Of a DNA stretch of 64,000 nucleotides, positions 26,171 through 35,352 are shown piece after piece. The translations under genes and the position numbers were made by a program. Origin of the DNA: Lewinellaceae bacterium (GTDB lineage Bacteria > Bacteroidota > Bacteroidia > Chitinophagales > Saprospiraceae). Position 1 is the stretch's first letter; each line of letters starts with the position of its first letter. The stretch lies in NCBI GenBank assembly GCA_020636155.1, contig JACJYM010000004.1, forward strand, positions 1 through 64,000, read 5' to 3'. The notes under the pieces are model-generated. The model was not told where the DNA came from, did not search any database, and saw only the letters and a list, made by a program, of their open reading frames with translations.

Positions 26171-27352
26171 TCAATTTTTAAATCTATACCCTATACGCCA
26201 CATTATAAAATCCGACACATGAAAGGCGTGGGCATGCAAACTTATACCAACAAATAAATCATCTACTATATAATATTTGACTCCAATAATTTGGTAAGAG
26301 GTAGGTGTTTGATTCTTAAATTCTTTGCGATATAGATAATATGACGGCTGAATAATCATGGAAACTCTGTTTACAACTAACTCATAAGATAGATTAAGGC
26401 TAAGTTCGTTTTTTTCAAAAAACGGTGCTTTAGAAGGTTCCAAAACACCTTCCTTTATGGCAACCTGTGCATTGATTGCACCATTATAAGCATAAGTAAG
26501 TCCAGCACCAATCCTAGATTTATATGATACCTGCCAATTTCGTAATACATTAAAACCAATTATTGGGAAATATGCCCCCCGATATTTTTCTTCTATGGCT
26601 ACATTTACACTATCAAAAAGAATATTAGTAGCACCTCCAAAAACTGAAATTATCCATTCATTTTCTTTATCTAATTTTTCGGCAGGTCTGGGTTCAATCC
26701 TTATTTTATTATGATCTAAATGGTAAATAATTGATAATTTTGGGGCTATGGTATTAAGTCCCTGATTAGGTTTTTTTAAGGCTCCATTTGAAAAATGAGT
26801 CAGTGAATACCCTAAACCAACGTCAAACAAAGAATTACAATAAAATCTTAAATCCATTCCAACATCAATAAATACAGACTGGCTTGCTCCTAATGCTACG
26901 TTATAAGCATTAGAATTAGGATCGAATGATTTCCAATTAAAAGCCATCCCAAGTGCCAATTCATAATTTAAAGAAAAGTGATTCCACCTCTTAAAAGGTC
27001 CATTAAAAAACATAAAAGCAGCGATGGGTATGCCGATATTTTCACGTTCAAAGAAATCTGCTACATATAAACCACCACCCCATTTCGGGAAATTGTAATA
27101 TCGTTGCCATTCTTTGTCTCCATCAGTTTGTTTTTCATATCGTATGGAGTATGCTTGAAATTTGTTAATTTTTTCATTTTCAATGTTTAATCCATTTACA
27201 AAGCTATTTGTGGGAAATACATAGCCATATTGACCTTGAACTTGAATACTATGGAGACCAACTAGGTAGTTCAATCTGTCATTATTCTGCCCAAATAGTT
27301 GAAACGAATAGTAACAAAGTATTACAGTACAAATCACCTTGTCTATACTCAT
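26171..27352 (-). CDS. PagL-like lipid A deacylase / acyloxyacyl hydrolase family protein
   Basis: Signal peptide (to about residue 21, LFGQ) and a beta-barrel-like protein of 393 residues. The catalytic segment of PagL, H-x-S-N, is seen in THFSNGALKKPNQGLN with His186 and Ser188. PagL removes the 3-O-linked acyl chain of lipid A in the outer membrane. The protein is twice as long as PagL; the Bacteroidota acyloxyacyl hydrolase family has this length, with a second barrel half of unknown role. Located 39 nt behind the DUF347 gene and likely cotranscribed with it and the PAP2 gene. Confidence 0.8.
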   Translation of the reverse strand: MSIDKVICTVILCYYSFQLFGQNNDRLNYLVGLHSIQVQGQYGYVFPTNSFVNGLNIENEKINKFQAYSIRYEKQTDGDKEWQRYYNFPKWGGGLYVADFFERENIGIPIAAFMFFNGPFKRWNHFSLNYELALGMAFNWKSFDPNSNAYNVALGASQSVFIDVGMDLRFYCNSLFDVGLGYSLTHFSNGALKKPNQGLNTIAPKLSIIYHLDHNKIRIEPRPAEKLDKENEWIISVFGGATNILFDSVNVAIEEKYRGAYFPIIGFNVLRNWQVSYKSRIGAGLTYAYNGAINAQVAIKEGVLEPSKAPFFEKNELSLNLSYELVVNRVSMIIQPSYYLYRKEFKNQTPTSYQIIGVKYYIVDDLFVGISLHAHAFHVSDFIMWRIGYRFKN

Positions 27353-27391
27353 TTGTAGTTGATTTTATTCTGTCCAAGTTTTTTGTAGAAG

Positions 27392-28150
27392 TCAGTAGAG
27401 TTTATGATTAGAAGGTATAATCCTACTGGATTGTATATAAGAAATAATGATTAGAACAACCATTATAGCTATTGCCACTAAAGAAGCTTGTAATGTACCC
27501 AAGTCTAAGCCACCTTTGGCTATTGGTTTTGTCAAAAAGTCTCCAAAAGTAGCTCCGAAAGGTCTAGTGAATATAAATGCTAGCCAAAACAGAAGAACTT
27601 CATTGATTTTGGTCGTGTAATGTAATAATATGACCAGAATTATTATTCCTGCAGTAACAAAGGCTCCTTGAGAATATGTCAATCCAGCTACATCGCTAAG
27701 ATAATCTCCAAAAGCTGTTCCAAGACTATTGGAGAATAAAATTGCTATCCAATAATATGTTTCTTTATCCCGACTTACTATTGGGTAAACAGAAAGATTG
27801 TGAAACTTTCGCCACCATAAAAATAAAGTAATTCCTAAGCCTGATGATAGTAATATGCTGCCTCCCGTGTAACCCAGATGCAGACTACGGTCTATAAAAT
27901 CGGATATCTCTGTACCAAGAGTTGTGGTGGCAATGATAACCAGCCAGTAGATTACCGGAATATATTTTTTGCTGTAAAGTTGAATTAAAAGTACTATTAA
28001 AAATACAGCGGCCGTAATGCCAAGACTCCTTGCATATCCAAGATTCAGAGTCATCGAGATAAAATCTCCCAACGTCTCCCCTAAAGTGGTGGCAACGATT
28101 TTCATCAGCCAAAATAGTAGAGTAATTTGAGCTACTTTATTAAATTCCAT
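27392..28150 (-). CDS. DUF347/COG4705 integral membrane protein
   Basis: 252 residues, about eight membrane helices, built from four repeats of the DUF347 type, each with a T-x-G-x-x-x-x-D core: ATTLGETLGDFIS, ATTTLGTEISDFID, SNSLGTAFGDYLS and TRPFGATFGDFLT. Conserved Thr and Asp in the helices suggest ion or small-molecule transport, but no function is established that I can name. Start overlaps the end of the PAP2 gene by 11 nt, so the two are coupled. Similar proteins occur beside two-component systems in other bacteria. Confidence 0.88.
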   Translation of the reverse strand: MEFNKVAQITLLFWLMKIVATTLGETLGDFISMTLNLGYARSLGITAAVFLIVLLIQLYSKKYIPVIYWLVIIATTTLGTEISDFIDRSLHLGYTGGSILLSSGLGITLFLWWRKFHNLSVYPIVSRDKETYYWIAILFSNSLGTAFGDYLSDVAGLTYSQGAFVTAGIIILVILLHYTTKINEVLLFWLAFIFTRPFGATFGDFLTKPIAKGGLDLGTLQASLVAIAIMVVLIIISYIQSSRIIPSNHKLY

Positions 28151-28841
28151 TATTTCTGATTTTTTTATTCCATTTATACTGATGTGTCCAATAAGCTATT
28201 TTCATGGACAGGTAGCCAATGCCAGCCCCTACCAAAACATCACTGATATAATGTTTGTTATTTGCCATACGCGACATGCCTACCGATGCAGCAATGCCAT
28301 AAGAAACATAAGGCATCCATTTAAATTTGTATTTGTATTCTTCACTCAAAAAGGTGGCTGCAGCAAATGCTTGAGCAGTATGACCAGAAGGAAACGAATG
28401 ATAGTTGGAGAAGTCCGGTCTTTGGATTTTAGTTATGCGTTTCAAAGTTGTTGTTATAGTCATCATAAAAAACTCTCCTTTCAACAGAATTGCTGTTTTG
28501 TTTTTGAAATCAGTTTTTGACGACAATCCAAAGGCATCAAATCCATAGGCTATTGCAATAGGGGCAAATTGCAAATAATCATCAATATGCGTTCGAAATC
28601 CCGAAAAGTGCTCATTACGTTCTTCTACAATTTCATTCTTGAATGATTCATCTTGACTACCATTTAGCGCTACTCCTGAGAGAATAATTGTACTAGGGAG
28701 ATAAAGCTGTTTGATATCAAATTTATTCACATTTTGATATCTAAGTTTCGGAGTATAGGACTTAAGAAAAGTACTTCCGTTACTTTGAGAAAAAGCTAAA
28801 ATAACTTTTAAAAATAGTAAAATTGAGAGAACTAATTTCAT
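28140..28841 (-). CDS. PAP2-family membrane phosphatase
   Basis: The three signature motifs of the family are present in order: KRITKIQRP, SFPSGHTAQAFA and SRMANNKHYISDVLVG, with the catalytic histidines. A signal-like helix at the start and two to three C-terminal helices fit an enzyme whose active site faces the periplasm. Substrates of such enzymes are undecaprenyl pyrophosphate, phosphatidylglycerol phosphate or the phosphates of lipid A (LpxE/LpxF). The company of a PagL-like enzyme favours lipid A, by inference. Start is the ATG after a TTG; an operator lies directly upstream. Confidence 0.9.
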   Translation of the reverse strand: MKLVLSILLFLKVILAFSQSNGSTFLKSYTPKLRYQNVNKFDIKQLYLPSTIILSGVALNGSQDESFKNEIVEERNEHFSGFRTHIDDYLQFAPIAIAYGFDAFGLSSKTDFKNKTAILLKGEFFMMTITTTLKRITKIQRPDFSNYHSFPSGHTAQAFAAATFLSEEYKYKFKWMPYVSYGIAASVGMSRMANNKHYISDVLVGAGIGYLSMKIAYWTHQYKWNKKIRNNGI

Positions 28842-28857
28842 CAATCGATTATTGATT

Positions 28858-28891
28858 CAAAGGTCGATACAGAATTAGAAGAAATTTAGAA
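28858..28891 (-). promoter_or_regulatory. Predicted promoter and tandem response-regulator site upstream of the PAP2 operon
   Basis: Minus strand: half-sites TTCTAAAT (28884-28891) and TTCTAATT (28873-28880), 11 bp apart, followed after 11 nt by a TTTG (28858-28861). It fills almost all of the 52-nt gap between the kinase stop and the PAP2 start, which implies a promoter separate from the kinase operon. The predicted transcript leader is only about 10 nt. Confidence 0.65.
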
Positions 28892-28893
28892 TT

Positions 28894-30189
28894 TTAAAAG
28901 GATACCAAGAAAATATGAAATTTATCACGATATAAATACTCCAAACTCCAATTATTTTTAACTACGATCTCCTTAATAATTGCTAAGCCTAACCCACTAC
29001 TAATTTTATTATCCGATGACATAGAAAATCTTTCGAACATAAAGTCAGTATTCAGCCTTTGATTACCTGTATTTGCAATTTGAATGGAATTACTTGAGCA
29101 AGAAATAATAATTTCACCACCTATCGGAGTATGCCTGATGGCATTTGATATCAGGTTATTAACCATCGTTTCTAGCAAATAATGATTTGCATTCACCAAT
29201 ATCCTTTCCTCAATCTTAATATTGAGGATAAGCTCCTTTTCACATATGTAATCTTCAAATAAAATTAAAGCCGTCTGAAAAAGTGCCTTAATGTCATTTT
29301 CTTGTTGGAGTTGAAACTGTTGATTTTCTACCCTAGCTAAGAGTATCAAATTTTTATTTATTCTAGATAGTCGAGAAAGTGGTGCTTCGATATCATTCAA
29401 TATTCTAGAAATTTCTGACGAAATATCCTTTTGTTGAAAGAGTAAATCCAATTTGGACTTAAGCAAAGCAATTGGCGTTTGTAATTCATGAGAGGCATTT
29501 TCTGTAAACTTTTTTTGCTGTTGATATGCCCTTAAATTATTATTCACCATTTTCTCCAATGTCTTGTTTAGTTCCTGAAATTCCAGTATATCGGATTGAG
29601 GCAAATTCATTTTACTTTCTTTGGAGAGTTCAAATAAACGCAATTGCTTAAGTGTTAGGTCAAATGGTTTCCAAAGTTTGGTCGAAATTATTCGATTCAA
29701 GATAATAAATCCTAGAATAAGAATATTAAAAAAAATGGCAGTTGTGGTGGCTATCGCCAAAAAGGTATCGTCCGACTCTTCCACATTAGTTTCTATAGTT
29801 AATATGTATGGATCTCCATTAATTATAACTTGAGATTTCAAACCACGGAACCTGTCTTTATGGTCTTCCACATTAAGTAAGTTAGTTCGGGTAACTTCGT
29901 ATACACTATCTTGAAAAGGTATTGATTTATTGTTTTCTTCAATAGAAATTCCTGGTTGGACTATTCCCCATAAACTATTTAACTGTTGGATTTCATGTGG
30001 TGTAAACTCATGGGATTGAAATTTTTCCTTAGTTTGTTGAAGCGTGATCCAGTTATTTTCATCCAATTCATTGATCCAGATATAGTCGATAATAAAAACA
30101 TACACAGGTATGCTGATGCTTAAAATAATCAAGGCATAGATGACGAATGCTCGAAGTGGTTTATGGAGTAGCTTTGTCATTGTTCCCAC
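28894..30189 (-). CDS. Sensor histidine kinase
   Basis: 431 residues: first membrane helix at about 12-33, a periplasmic sensor region of about 110 residues, a second helix at about 147-168, a HAMP-like linker, HisKA with phosphoacceptor His234 (ASHELQTPIALLKSK), and HATPase_c with N box MVNNLISNAIRHTPIGG and a G box SSGLGLAIIKEIV. The domain order is that of PmrB/QseC/ColS-like kinases. It overlaps the response regulator gene by 13 nt, so they form an operon. The sensed signal is not apparent. Confidence 0.95.
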   Translation of the reverse strand: MGTMTKLLHKPLRAFVIYALIILSISIPVYVFIIDYIWINELDENNWITLQQTKEKFQSHEFTPHEIQQLNSLWGIVQPGISIEENNKSIPFQDSVYEVTRTNLLNVEDHKDRFRGLKSQVIINGDPYILTIETNVEESDDTFLAIATTTAIFFNILILGFIILNRIISTKLWKPFDLTLKQLRLFELSKESKMNLPQSDILEFQELNKTLEKMVNNNLRAYQQQKKFTENASHELQTPIALLKSKLDLLFQQKDISSEISRILNDIEAPLSRLSRINKNLILLARVENQQFQLQQENDIKALFQTALILFEDYICEKELILNIKIEERILVNANHYLLETMVNNLISNAIRHTPIGGEIIISCSSNSIQIANTGNQRLNTDFMFERFSMSSDNKISSGLGLAIIKEIVVKNNWSLEYLYRDKFHIFLVSF

Positions 30190-30851
30190 TTATATCCCGT
30201 TCCATAAATAGTCTTTATATAATCACCATAGTTGTATTCTTTAAGCTTTCTTTTTAGGTTTTTGACATGAGCATATACAAAGTCATGGTTGTCAAACATA
30301 TCTGCAAAATCACCAGATAGATGCTCGGCGATAGCACCCTTGGAAAGTACTCTGTTTTTATTTCCTATAAAAAATAACAATAAATTGTATTCCTTTTTCG
30401 TCAACAAAACAAATCGTTCATGCACTTTTACCGTTTTGGCATTGAAGTCAATCGATAGTTCATTTTGTGAAAAGATATTATTGCTATCAAATTGTCTTCT
30501 TCTTATTAGAGATTCAATTCTGGCAGCCAGTTCTGCGAGATGAAATGGCTTAGATAGGTAATCATCTGCTCCAAGTTTAAGGCCTTTAATTTTATCATCC
30601 AAAGCATTTTTTGCAGAGATAATAATAACTCCTTCCTGTTTATTCAATTTTTTTAGTTCTTCCAAAATCATCATTCCGTCTCCGCCTGGTAGCATTAGGT
30701 CTAATAAAATACAATCATAATGGTAATTATAGACTTTTTCCATGGCAGATCTACAATCTGCCACCCACTCACACACATATTGTTCATTCGATAGGTATTG
30801 AGCTATATCATTTGCCAAATCTATTTCGTCTTCTATAATAAGGATTTTCAT
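30177..30851 (-). CDS. OmpR-family response regulator
   Basis: 224 residues: receiver domain with acidic pocket EDE (7-9), phosphoacceptor Asp51 in CILLDLMLPGGDG, and Lys in YLSKPFHLAEL; winged-helix Trans_reg_C domain from about residue 128, ending YIKTIYGTGYKWEQ. Upstream, at 30857-30890, lies the tandem repeat also found before the PAP2 and PepSY genes, so it probably activates or represses its own synthesis. The predicted promoter lies so near the ATG that the mRNA may be leaderless. Confidence 0.95.
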   Translation of the reverse strand: MKILIIEDEIDLANDIAQYLSNEQYVCEWVADCRSAMEKVYNYHYDCILLDLMLPGGDGMMILEELKKLNKQEGVIIISAKNALDDKIKGLKLGADDYLSKPFHLAELAARIESLIRRRQFDSNNIFSQNELSIDFNAKTVKVHERFVLLTKKEYNLLLFFIGNKNRVLSKGAIAEHLSGDFADMFDNHDFVYAHVKNLKRKLKEYNYGDYIKTIYGTGYKWEQ

Positions 30852-30856
30852 AAATG

Positions 30857-30890
30857 CAAAGGAATAAATGGAATTTGAAGATATTTGGAA
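30857..30890 (-). promoter_or_regulatory. Predicted promoter and tandem response-regulator site upstream of the regulator-kinase operon
   Basis: Minus strand: half-sites TTCCAAAT (30883-30890) and TTCAAATT (30872-30879), 11 bp apart, then 11 nt, then TTTG of the -7 element (30857-30860). Only 5 nt separate the TTTG from the start codon at 30851. This suggests autoregulation. Confidence 0.62.
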
Positions 30891-30985
30891 TTTTTATTTT
30901 CCTGAAACAATTTTAGAAAAAATTGCTGTTTTAACAACTTGTTACTTTTTGTTAAATTTACTTCCAATTGATGCTTAAAAAACCA

Positions 30986-33286
30986 CTACTTTATAATCAT
31001 GATTTTCGTCACGGCGGTCAACTTTTCATCAAAATTCTGTGTGCTGCCGGCGAATACGAGATATACTCCCGGAGCCACTTTTCTGCCGGTATAGTCTTGC
31101 CCGTTCCAGATGGCTTGTCCACCATTAGCGGTGGTATTATATACGAGCTTTCCGCTCATGTCTGTAATTTTAATATCAGAATCCCTCGCAAAGCCTTTTA
31201 TCGCGATCTCGCCACTATAATCGGATCTTATCGGATTAGGATAGGCATAGATGTCTTCATTGTCACTAACCTGAATTCCCGTAGTGGCGTTGGTTTTAAG
31301 TACTTGCAAACCACCTTCTGAGGAGATAAACATTTCGCCAGAAGATCCTATAAATTTGAGGTATTTAATTTTGTTATTAAACAATGGAGAATTGTTGATA
31401 TCATAAAAATACTCTTGGGTTTCGCCATCGGGTGATTGGACAAAAATGCCGTTTCTTGTACCGAACCATTTTCGATTGGCTCCATCAAATTCTATACATC
31501 GTATATCTTCCGTTTCTAGAAGATAGGCTGCGATGCTATCTTGCAGCACTTTTCTACGGTTGCCACTACAGTTTGATGAATTAAACGGGTCACTACCACA
31601 GTCAAATGCCACTGGTCCTGCCGCAGTACCTACCCATACTTCACCATCTAAATCCACTTCTATGTCATTGATGGTATTGCTCTGTAGCTCGCTATTGTTT
31701 TGAGTAATCAATCTCATATTGTCGTCGCTCAAATCGTCAAAGGTGGAATTTTCATTAAAAACAATAACCCCGCTGCTGAGTGTAGAAATCCATTTATTAT
31801 CGTAGTCATCAATAGTTAGGCTAGTAACCATATTACTAGCTCCGAGCAGTCGATATTCATACCATTCTCCGTCTTTTGTTAATACTTTTAAAGGATTGGC
31901 CGTCAGCGTATTGATCATCCACAGGTTACCGTCGCGATCATACTTAAGGTCAGGAATTCTAGCTCTTTGCTCATCTCCGATGGTGCCTTCGATCGGTGAA
32001 TTATATTGATTGTAAATGATCGACTCCGCATTGTCAAAATCATAAATCATGACACCGGAATAATAGGAACCCAAAGCAATTTTATTCTGCCTAGGAACCG
32101 GAGCAGTTACTTGGATATTATCAAATTCATTCTGTTGAATTGGAGCATAATTTTCACCTCTGACATTAGTCCAAATTCCATCTTCTAATATATAAAAGCC
32201 AGCTTTAGATTCAAGGTATCCAAACTCATCGGTAACCCCACCAGAAGTGACAATAATCTTATCTCCTAAAGTGCTAATGTGGCTTGCCCTTACATCAAAG
32301 GGACTATTTAATTCGAGTTTTGTACAGCCATCGGTAGTAGATCTAAAACCTCGCCATTCGTCAGCGTACCAAAGCACTCCTTCTGAATCTTCTACTCCGT
32401 ATAAAATGCGGTTTACACACTGTGTGTCGAATGTATTAAAGGTGATTCCATCGTATTTGAGAGCTTTACTATTAAATTGAGAATTTCTTAATCCAATGAC
32501 CAAATTCATGTTCTCTGCACTTAAAAATTCCACTTTATAACCTTCGTCTTTCTGATCCAATACTAGCGAAAACATTTCTCCATCCCCCGCATATAGAACA
32601 CCTCCAATGTTTACAAACACATCATCTCCATAAACAGCAACATCTTGTGCATTGTATGTAGCCGTCAATCCGTTTTCGTCTCCTAAAAATTGCCATTTCG
32701 AAAAATCGTTGAAGGAATTGCTATTCTGTTCTATCTTGTATAACCCGTCTTCTGTCGCCATGAATATATATTCGTCATTAGAGGCGACTCCATTGACGAC
32801 GTAGGGTACGAAAAGAGTTGTTCTAAATTCCAGTTTATCCAAATCCAGTTGTATGACTCCGAACGAAAATGATAAATAAGCAAATTGAGCATTGGCAATA
32901 TAAATATCATTAATTCTCTTATCATTAAATTGTGTGGCAAATTTTAAAAATGGAAGATTCTCTATTTCCTCTTCTTTTATGATGTCAATATTACCATCTT
33001 CATAAACGACGATCAATTGCCGATGAGCTTGATCATACTTCGCCATCTGAATATCACTTCCACTCAATCCTGACACCTTATCCATCGAATAATCGGACAG
33101 GTCATTTTTATTAATAAAAACCAGAGCATGTTCTGTTACATAAATTGCATTTTCAGGGCTTTGAGTGACCCATTTAGCGGTATGTAGTGGCAAATAAGAT
33201 TTCCATTCTCCGATTTTTAAATCACTCTGGGCATGCATAGTACTGAAAAGAAACAAAAAACCGATTATGAATAATCTTACAATCAT
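30986..33286 (-). CDS. porZ: Type IX secretion protein PorZ
   Basis: Cell-surface protein of the attachment complex of the type IX secretion system, which delivers A-LPS to the sortase PorU. 766 residues: signal peptide (1-19, MHAQ), N-terminal region KIGEWKSYLPLHTAKWVTQS typical of PorZ, two seven-bladed beta-propellers with repeated NLWMIN/KWISTL-type blade motifs, and a C-terminal sorting-domain-like end (YPNPIRSDYSGEI ... GVYLVFAGS ... KIMIIK). Length is normal. Shows that this organism has a working type IX system, whose other genes lie outside the window. Confidence 0.92.
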   Translation of the reverse strand: MIVRLFIIGFLFLFSTMHAQSDLKIGEWKSYLPLHTAKWVTQSPENAIYVTEHALVFINKNDLSDYSMDKVSGLSGSDIQMAKYDQAHRQLIVVYEDGNIDIIKEEEIENLPFLKFATQFNDKRINDIYIANAQFAYLSFSFGVIQLDLDKLEFRTTLFVPYVVNGVASNDEYIFMATEDGLYKIEQNSNSFNDFSKWQFLGDENGLTATYNAQDVAVYGDDVFVNIGGVLYAGDGEMFSLVLDQKDEGYKVEFLSAENMNLVIGLRNSQFNSKALKYDGITFNTFDTQCVNRILYGVEDSEGVLWYADEWRGFRSTTDGCTKLELNSPFDVRASHISTLGDKIIVTSGGVTDEFGYLESKAGFYILEDGIWTNVRGENYAPIQQNEFDNIQVTAPVPRQNKIALGSYYSGVMIYDFDNAESIIYNQYNSPIEGTIGDEQRARIPDLKYDRDGNLWMINTLTANPLKVLTKDGEWYEYRLLGASNMVTSLTIDDYDNKWISTLSSGVIVFNENSTFDDLSDDNMRLITQNNSELQSNTINDIEVDLDGEVWVGTAAGPVAFDCGSDPFNSSNCSGNRRKVLQDSIAAYLLETEDIRCIEFDGANRKWFGTRNGIFVQSPDGETQEYFYDINNSPLFNNKIKYLKFIGSSGEMFISSEGGLQVLKTNATTGIQVSDNEDIYAYPNPIRSDYSGEIAIKGFARDSDIKITDMSGKLVYNTTANGGQAIWNGQDYTGRKVAPGVYLVFAGSTQNFDEKLTAVTKIMIIK

Positions 33287-33400
33287 TTTATACTATTTAT
33301 ATGTTCTTTGTATATAAAAAAGGAATTCGAAGGTGAAATAAACAAGTTAAATCTACGGTTTTAAAAACTGGATTTATCAAAAATTATTGCTTTTGAAATA

Positions 33401-33976
33401 TTATTTATATAAAGAACTATTTTCTAAATAATGATACACTTTGTCCGGTACTAAGTACTCGATTGAATAGCCCTCTTTGATGCAATCCCTAATATAACTG
33501 GCAGAAATATTCATCATAGGTGCTTCAAATATTTTTATTTTTGGATGATTTTCGAGTTCTCCCAATTCGTAATTTGGTCTTTTGTAAACATAAACCGAAT
33601 ACTGAGCCAATATCTGCTCGTAATTTTTCCACTTATGAAATCCACCCAAGTTGTCGCCTCCCATCAACAAAACATACTCATTCTCAGGGTATTTCTCATG
33701 AAGATAAGTCAAGGTATCAATTGTATAAGAAGGCATCGGCAATTTAAATTCAATATCTGAAGCTTTGAGACGGGTATTTTCGCCTATAGCAAGGTTTACT
33801 AGATGCAATCTATCATAATCATTGGCGAGGTTGGCTCTCTGCTTAAAGGGATTTTGTGGCGAAACCACCATCCATACTTTCTCTAGATCCGTATGCTCGG
33901 CCATATAATTTGCAATAATCATGTGACCCACATGTACAGGGTTGAACGACCCAAAAAACAAGCCTATTTTAGCCAA
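33401..33976 (-). CDS. nadD: Nicotinate-nucleotide adenylyltransferase
   Basis: Adenylates nicotinate mononucleotide in NAD synthesis. 191 residues with the nucleotidyltransferase motif GLFFGSFNPVHVGHM (GxFxPxHxGH), a central MGGDNLGGFHKWKNY and the second nucleotide motif ISASYIRDCI (ISSTxIR variant). Separated from dnaN by 8 nt and probably cotranscribed. Confidence 0.96.
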   Translation of the reverse strand: MAKIGLFFGSFNPVHVGHMIIANYMAEHTDLEKVWMVVSPQNPFKQRANLANDYDRLHLVNLAIGENTRLKASDIEFKLPMPSYTIDTLTYLHEKYPENEYVLLMGGDNLGGFHKWKNYEQILAQYSVYVYKRPNYELGELENHPKIKIFEAPMMNISASYIRDCIKEGYSIEYLVPDKVYHYLENSSLYK

Positions 33977-33984
33977 GGTATCGT

Positions 33985-35100
33985 TTAATTGTTAACAAGT
34001 ATAGGCATGACCAACATCATAAGGCTTTCGTCATCCGGCTCATCAGACGGCACCATAATACCCGGTCTATTAGATTGTGAAAGATTGATATATACTTCCT
34101 CTGTGTCAAGCACACTCAACATTTCTGCCATAAACTTGGCGTTAAATCCTATGAGCATTGGGTCACCTTCATATTTACAAGGCATTTGTTCAGTTGCTTC
34201 GTTTGAGAAGTCTAAATCCTTAGCAGACATGGTCAAACTGCCATCACTGATGTTGAGAATCACTTGATAGGTACTTTGATTAGAATAGATCGATAATCGT
34301 CTAAGTGCATTCAAGAAATCTCTTCGGTTGAGTGTCAATACATTAGGATTATCAACAGGTATCACCGCATTATAATCCGGAAATTTGCCATCGATTAATC
34401 TGCAGGTTATCAATGTACCATTGATGTCAAAAAATGCATTTTTAGTGTTGAAAGAGATATCTACATTGACATCGTTTTCAAGTGCTTTTTGAACTATTCC
34501 GATACATTTTTTATGGAGGATAAACGAGTTGCTAATCTCAGAATTGATGTTTCCGAATGTGTATTTAACCAATTTGTGTCCATCCGATGCCACAAATATA
34601 ATCTTGTTAAAATCTACCTGAACCAATACCCCATTCATATTGGGCTTCATGTCGTCAGAACTTGCGGCGAATATGGTTTTGGCAAATGCTTGGCTAAGAC
34701 TCCCTGCATTAAAGCTAAAACTTTCGGTATTGTCTCTTTCAATTGTCGCAGGAAATTCATCAGGATTATCTCCTCCTAGACGATATACACCGTAGGCAGA
34801 TGCAAGTTTTATACTATTATTTTCCGGTTCCACTTCAAAAGAAATCGGTTGGTCAGGTAAAGCCTTCAGCGTTTCATAGAATTTTTTTGCCGGCACGGCA
34901 ATAGCACCATCATCCAGTCCTGTCACTTCAAAACTGGTAGAAATGGTCACCTCTAGATTAGTCGCTTTAATACTCAGGACATTGCCATCTAATTTCATTA
35001 AAAAATCTTCTGCTACCGGCAACAGTGGGTTGGGGGTGATGGTGGTATATGCTAAATTCAAATTTTTCAATAACTCCGTTGAAGAAACCTCAAATTTCAT
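33985..35100 (-). CDS. dnaN: DNA polymerase III beta subunit (sliding clamp)
   Basis: Ring-shaped processivity factor. 371 residues forming three similar beta-clamp domains: MKFEVSSTELLKNLNLAY at the start, DGNVLSIKATNLEVTIST, DNPDEFPATIE and the C-terminal RPGIMVPSDE ... LVMPILVNN. The C-terminal M-P-x-x-x motif binds partner proteins. A -7 element TATTTTTG lies at 35130-35137. dnaA and recF are not adjacent, unlike in many phyla. Confidence 0.97.
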   Translation of the reverse strand: MKFEVSSTELLKNLNLAYTTITPNPLLPVAEDFLMKLDGNVLSIKATNLEVTISTSFEVTGLDDGAIAVPAKKFYETLKALPDQPISFEVEPENNSIKLASAYGVYRLGGDNPDEFPATIERDNTESFSFNAGSLSQAFAKTIFAASSDDMKPNMNGVLVQVDFNKIIFVASDGHKLVKYTFGNINSEISNSFILHKKCIGIVQKALENDVNVDISFNTKNAFFDINGTLITCRLIDGKFPDYNAVIPVDNPNVLTLNRRDFLNALRRLSIYSNQSTYQVILNISDGSLTMSAKDLDFSNEATEQMPCKYEGDPMLIGFNAKFMAEMLSVLDTEEVYINLSQSNRPGIMVPSDEPDDESLMMLVMPILVNN

Positions 35101-35129
35101 ACTTATCCTTTCTTTAAATTTTTAAAAAA

Positions 35130-35137
35130 CAAAAATA
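35130..35137 (-). promoter_or_regulatory. Candidate -7 element of dnaN-nadD
   Basis: TATTTTTG on the minus strand fits TAnnTTTG, 29 nt before the dnaN start and followed by an AAGAAAGGA ribosome binding site. Confidence 0.5.
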
Positions 35138-35352
35138 CGAATATTTTAATCAATTTAGAAAAAGCTGATTTTTTAGGTTCATTTCATTCGGTTAGAATAG
35201 TTTTTTTCAAAAAATTAAACACCTAGCTTAATCATCCCTCTTTTGTGTAGGAATTATATAAAAGGAGCTACCTGTTTTACCCATTTTTCCGTCAAAGGGA
35301 CATGAAGGAATGCATTAATATGAAAGGCACTCGATTTTTTGAAAGTACCAAT

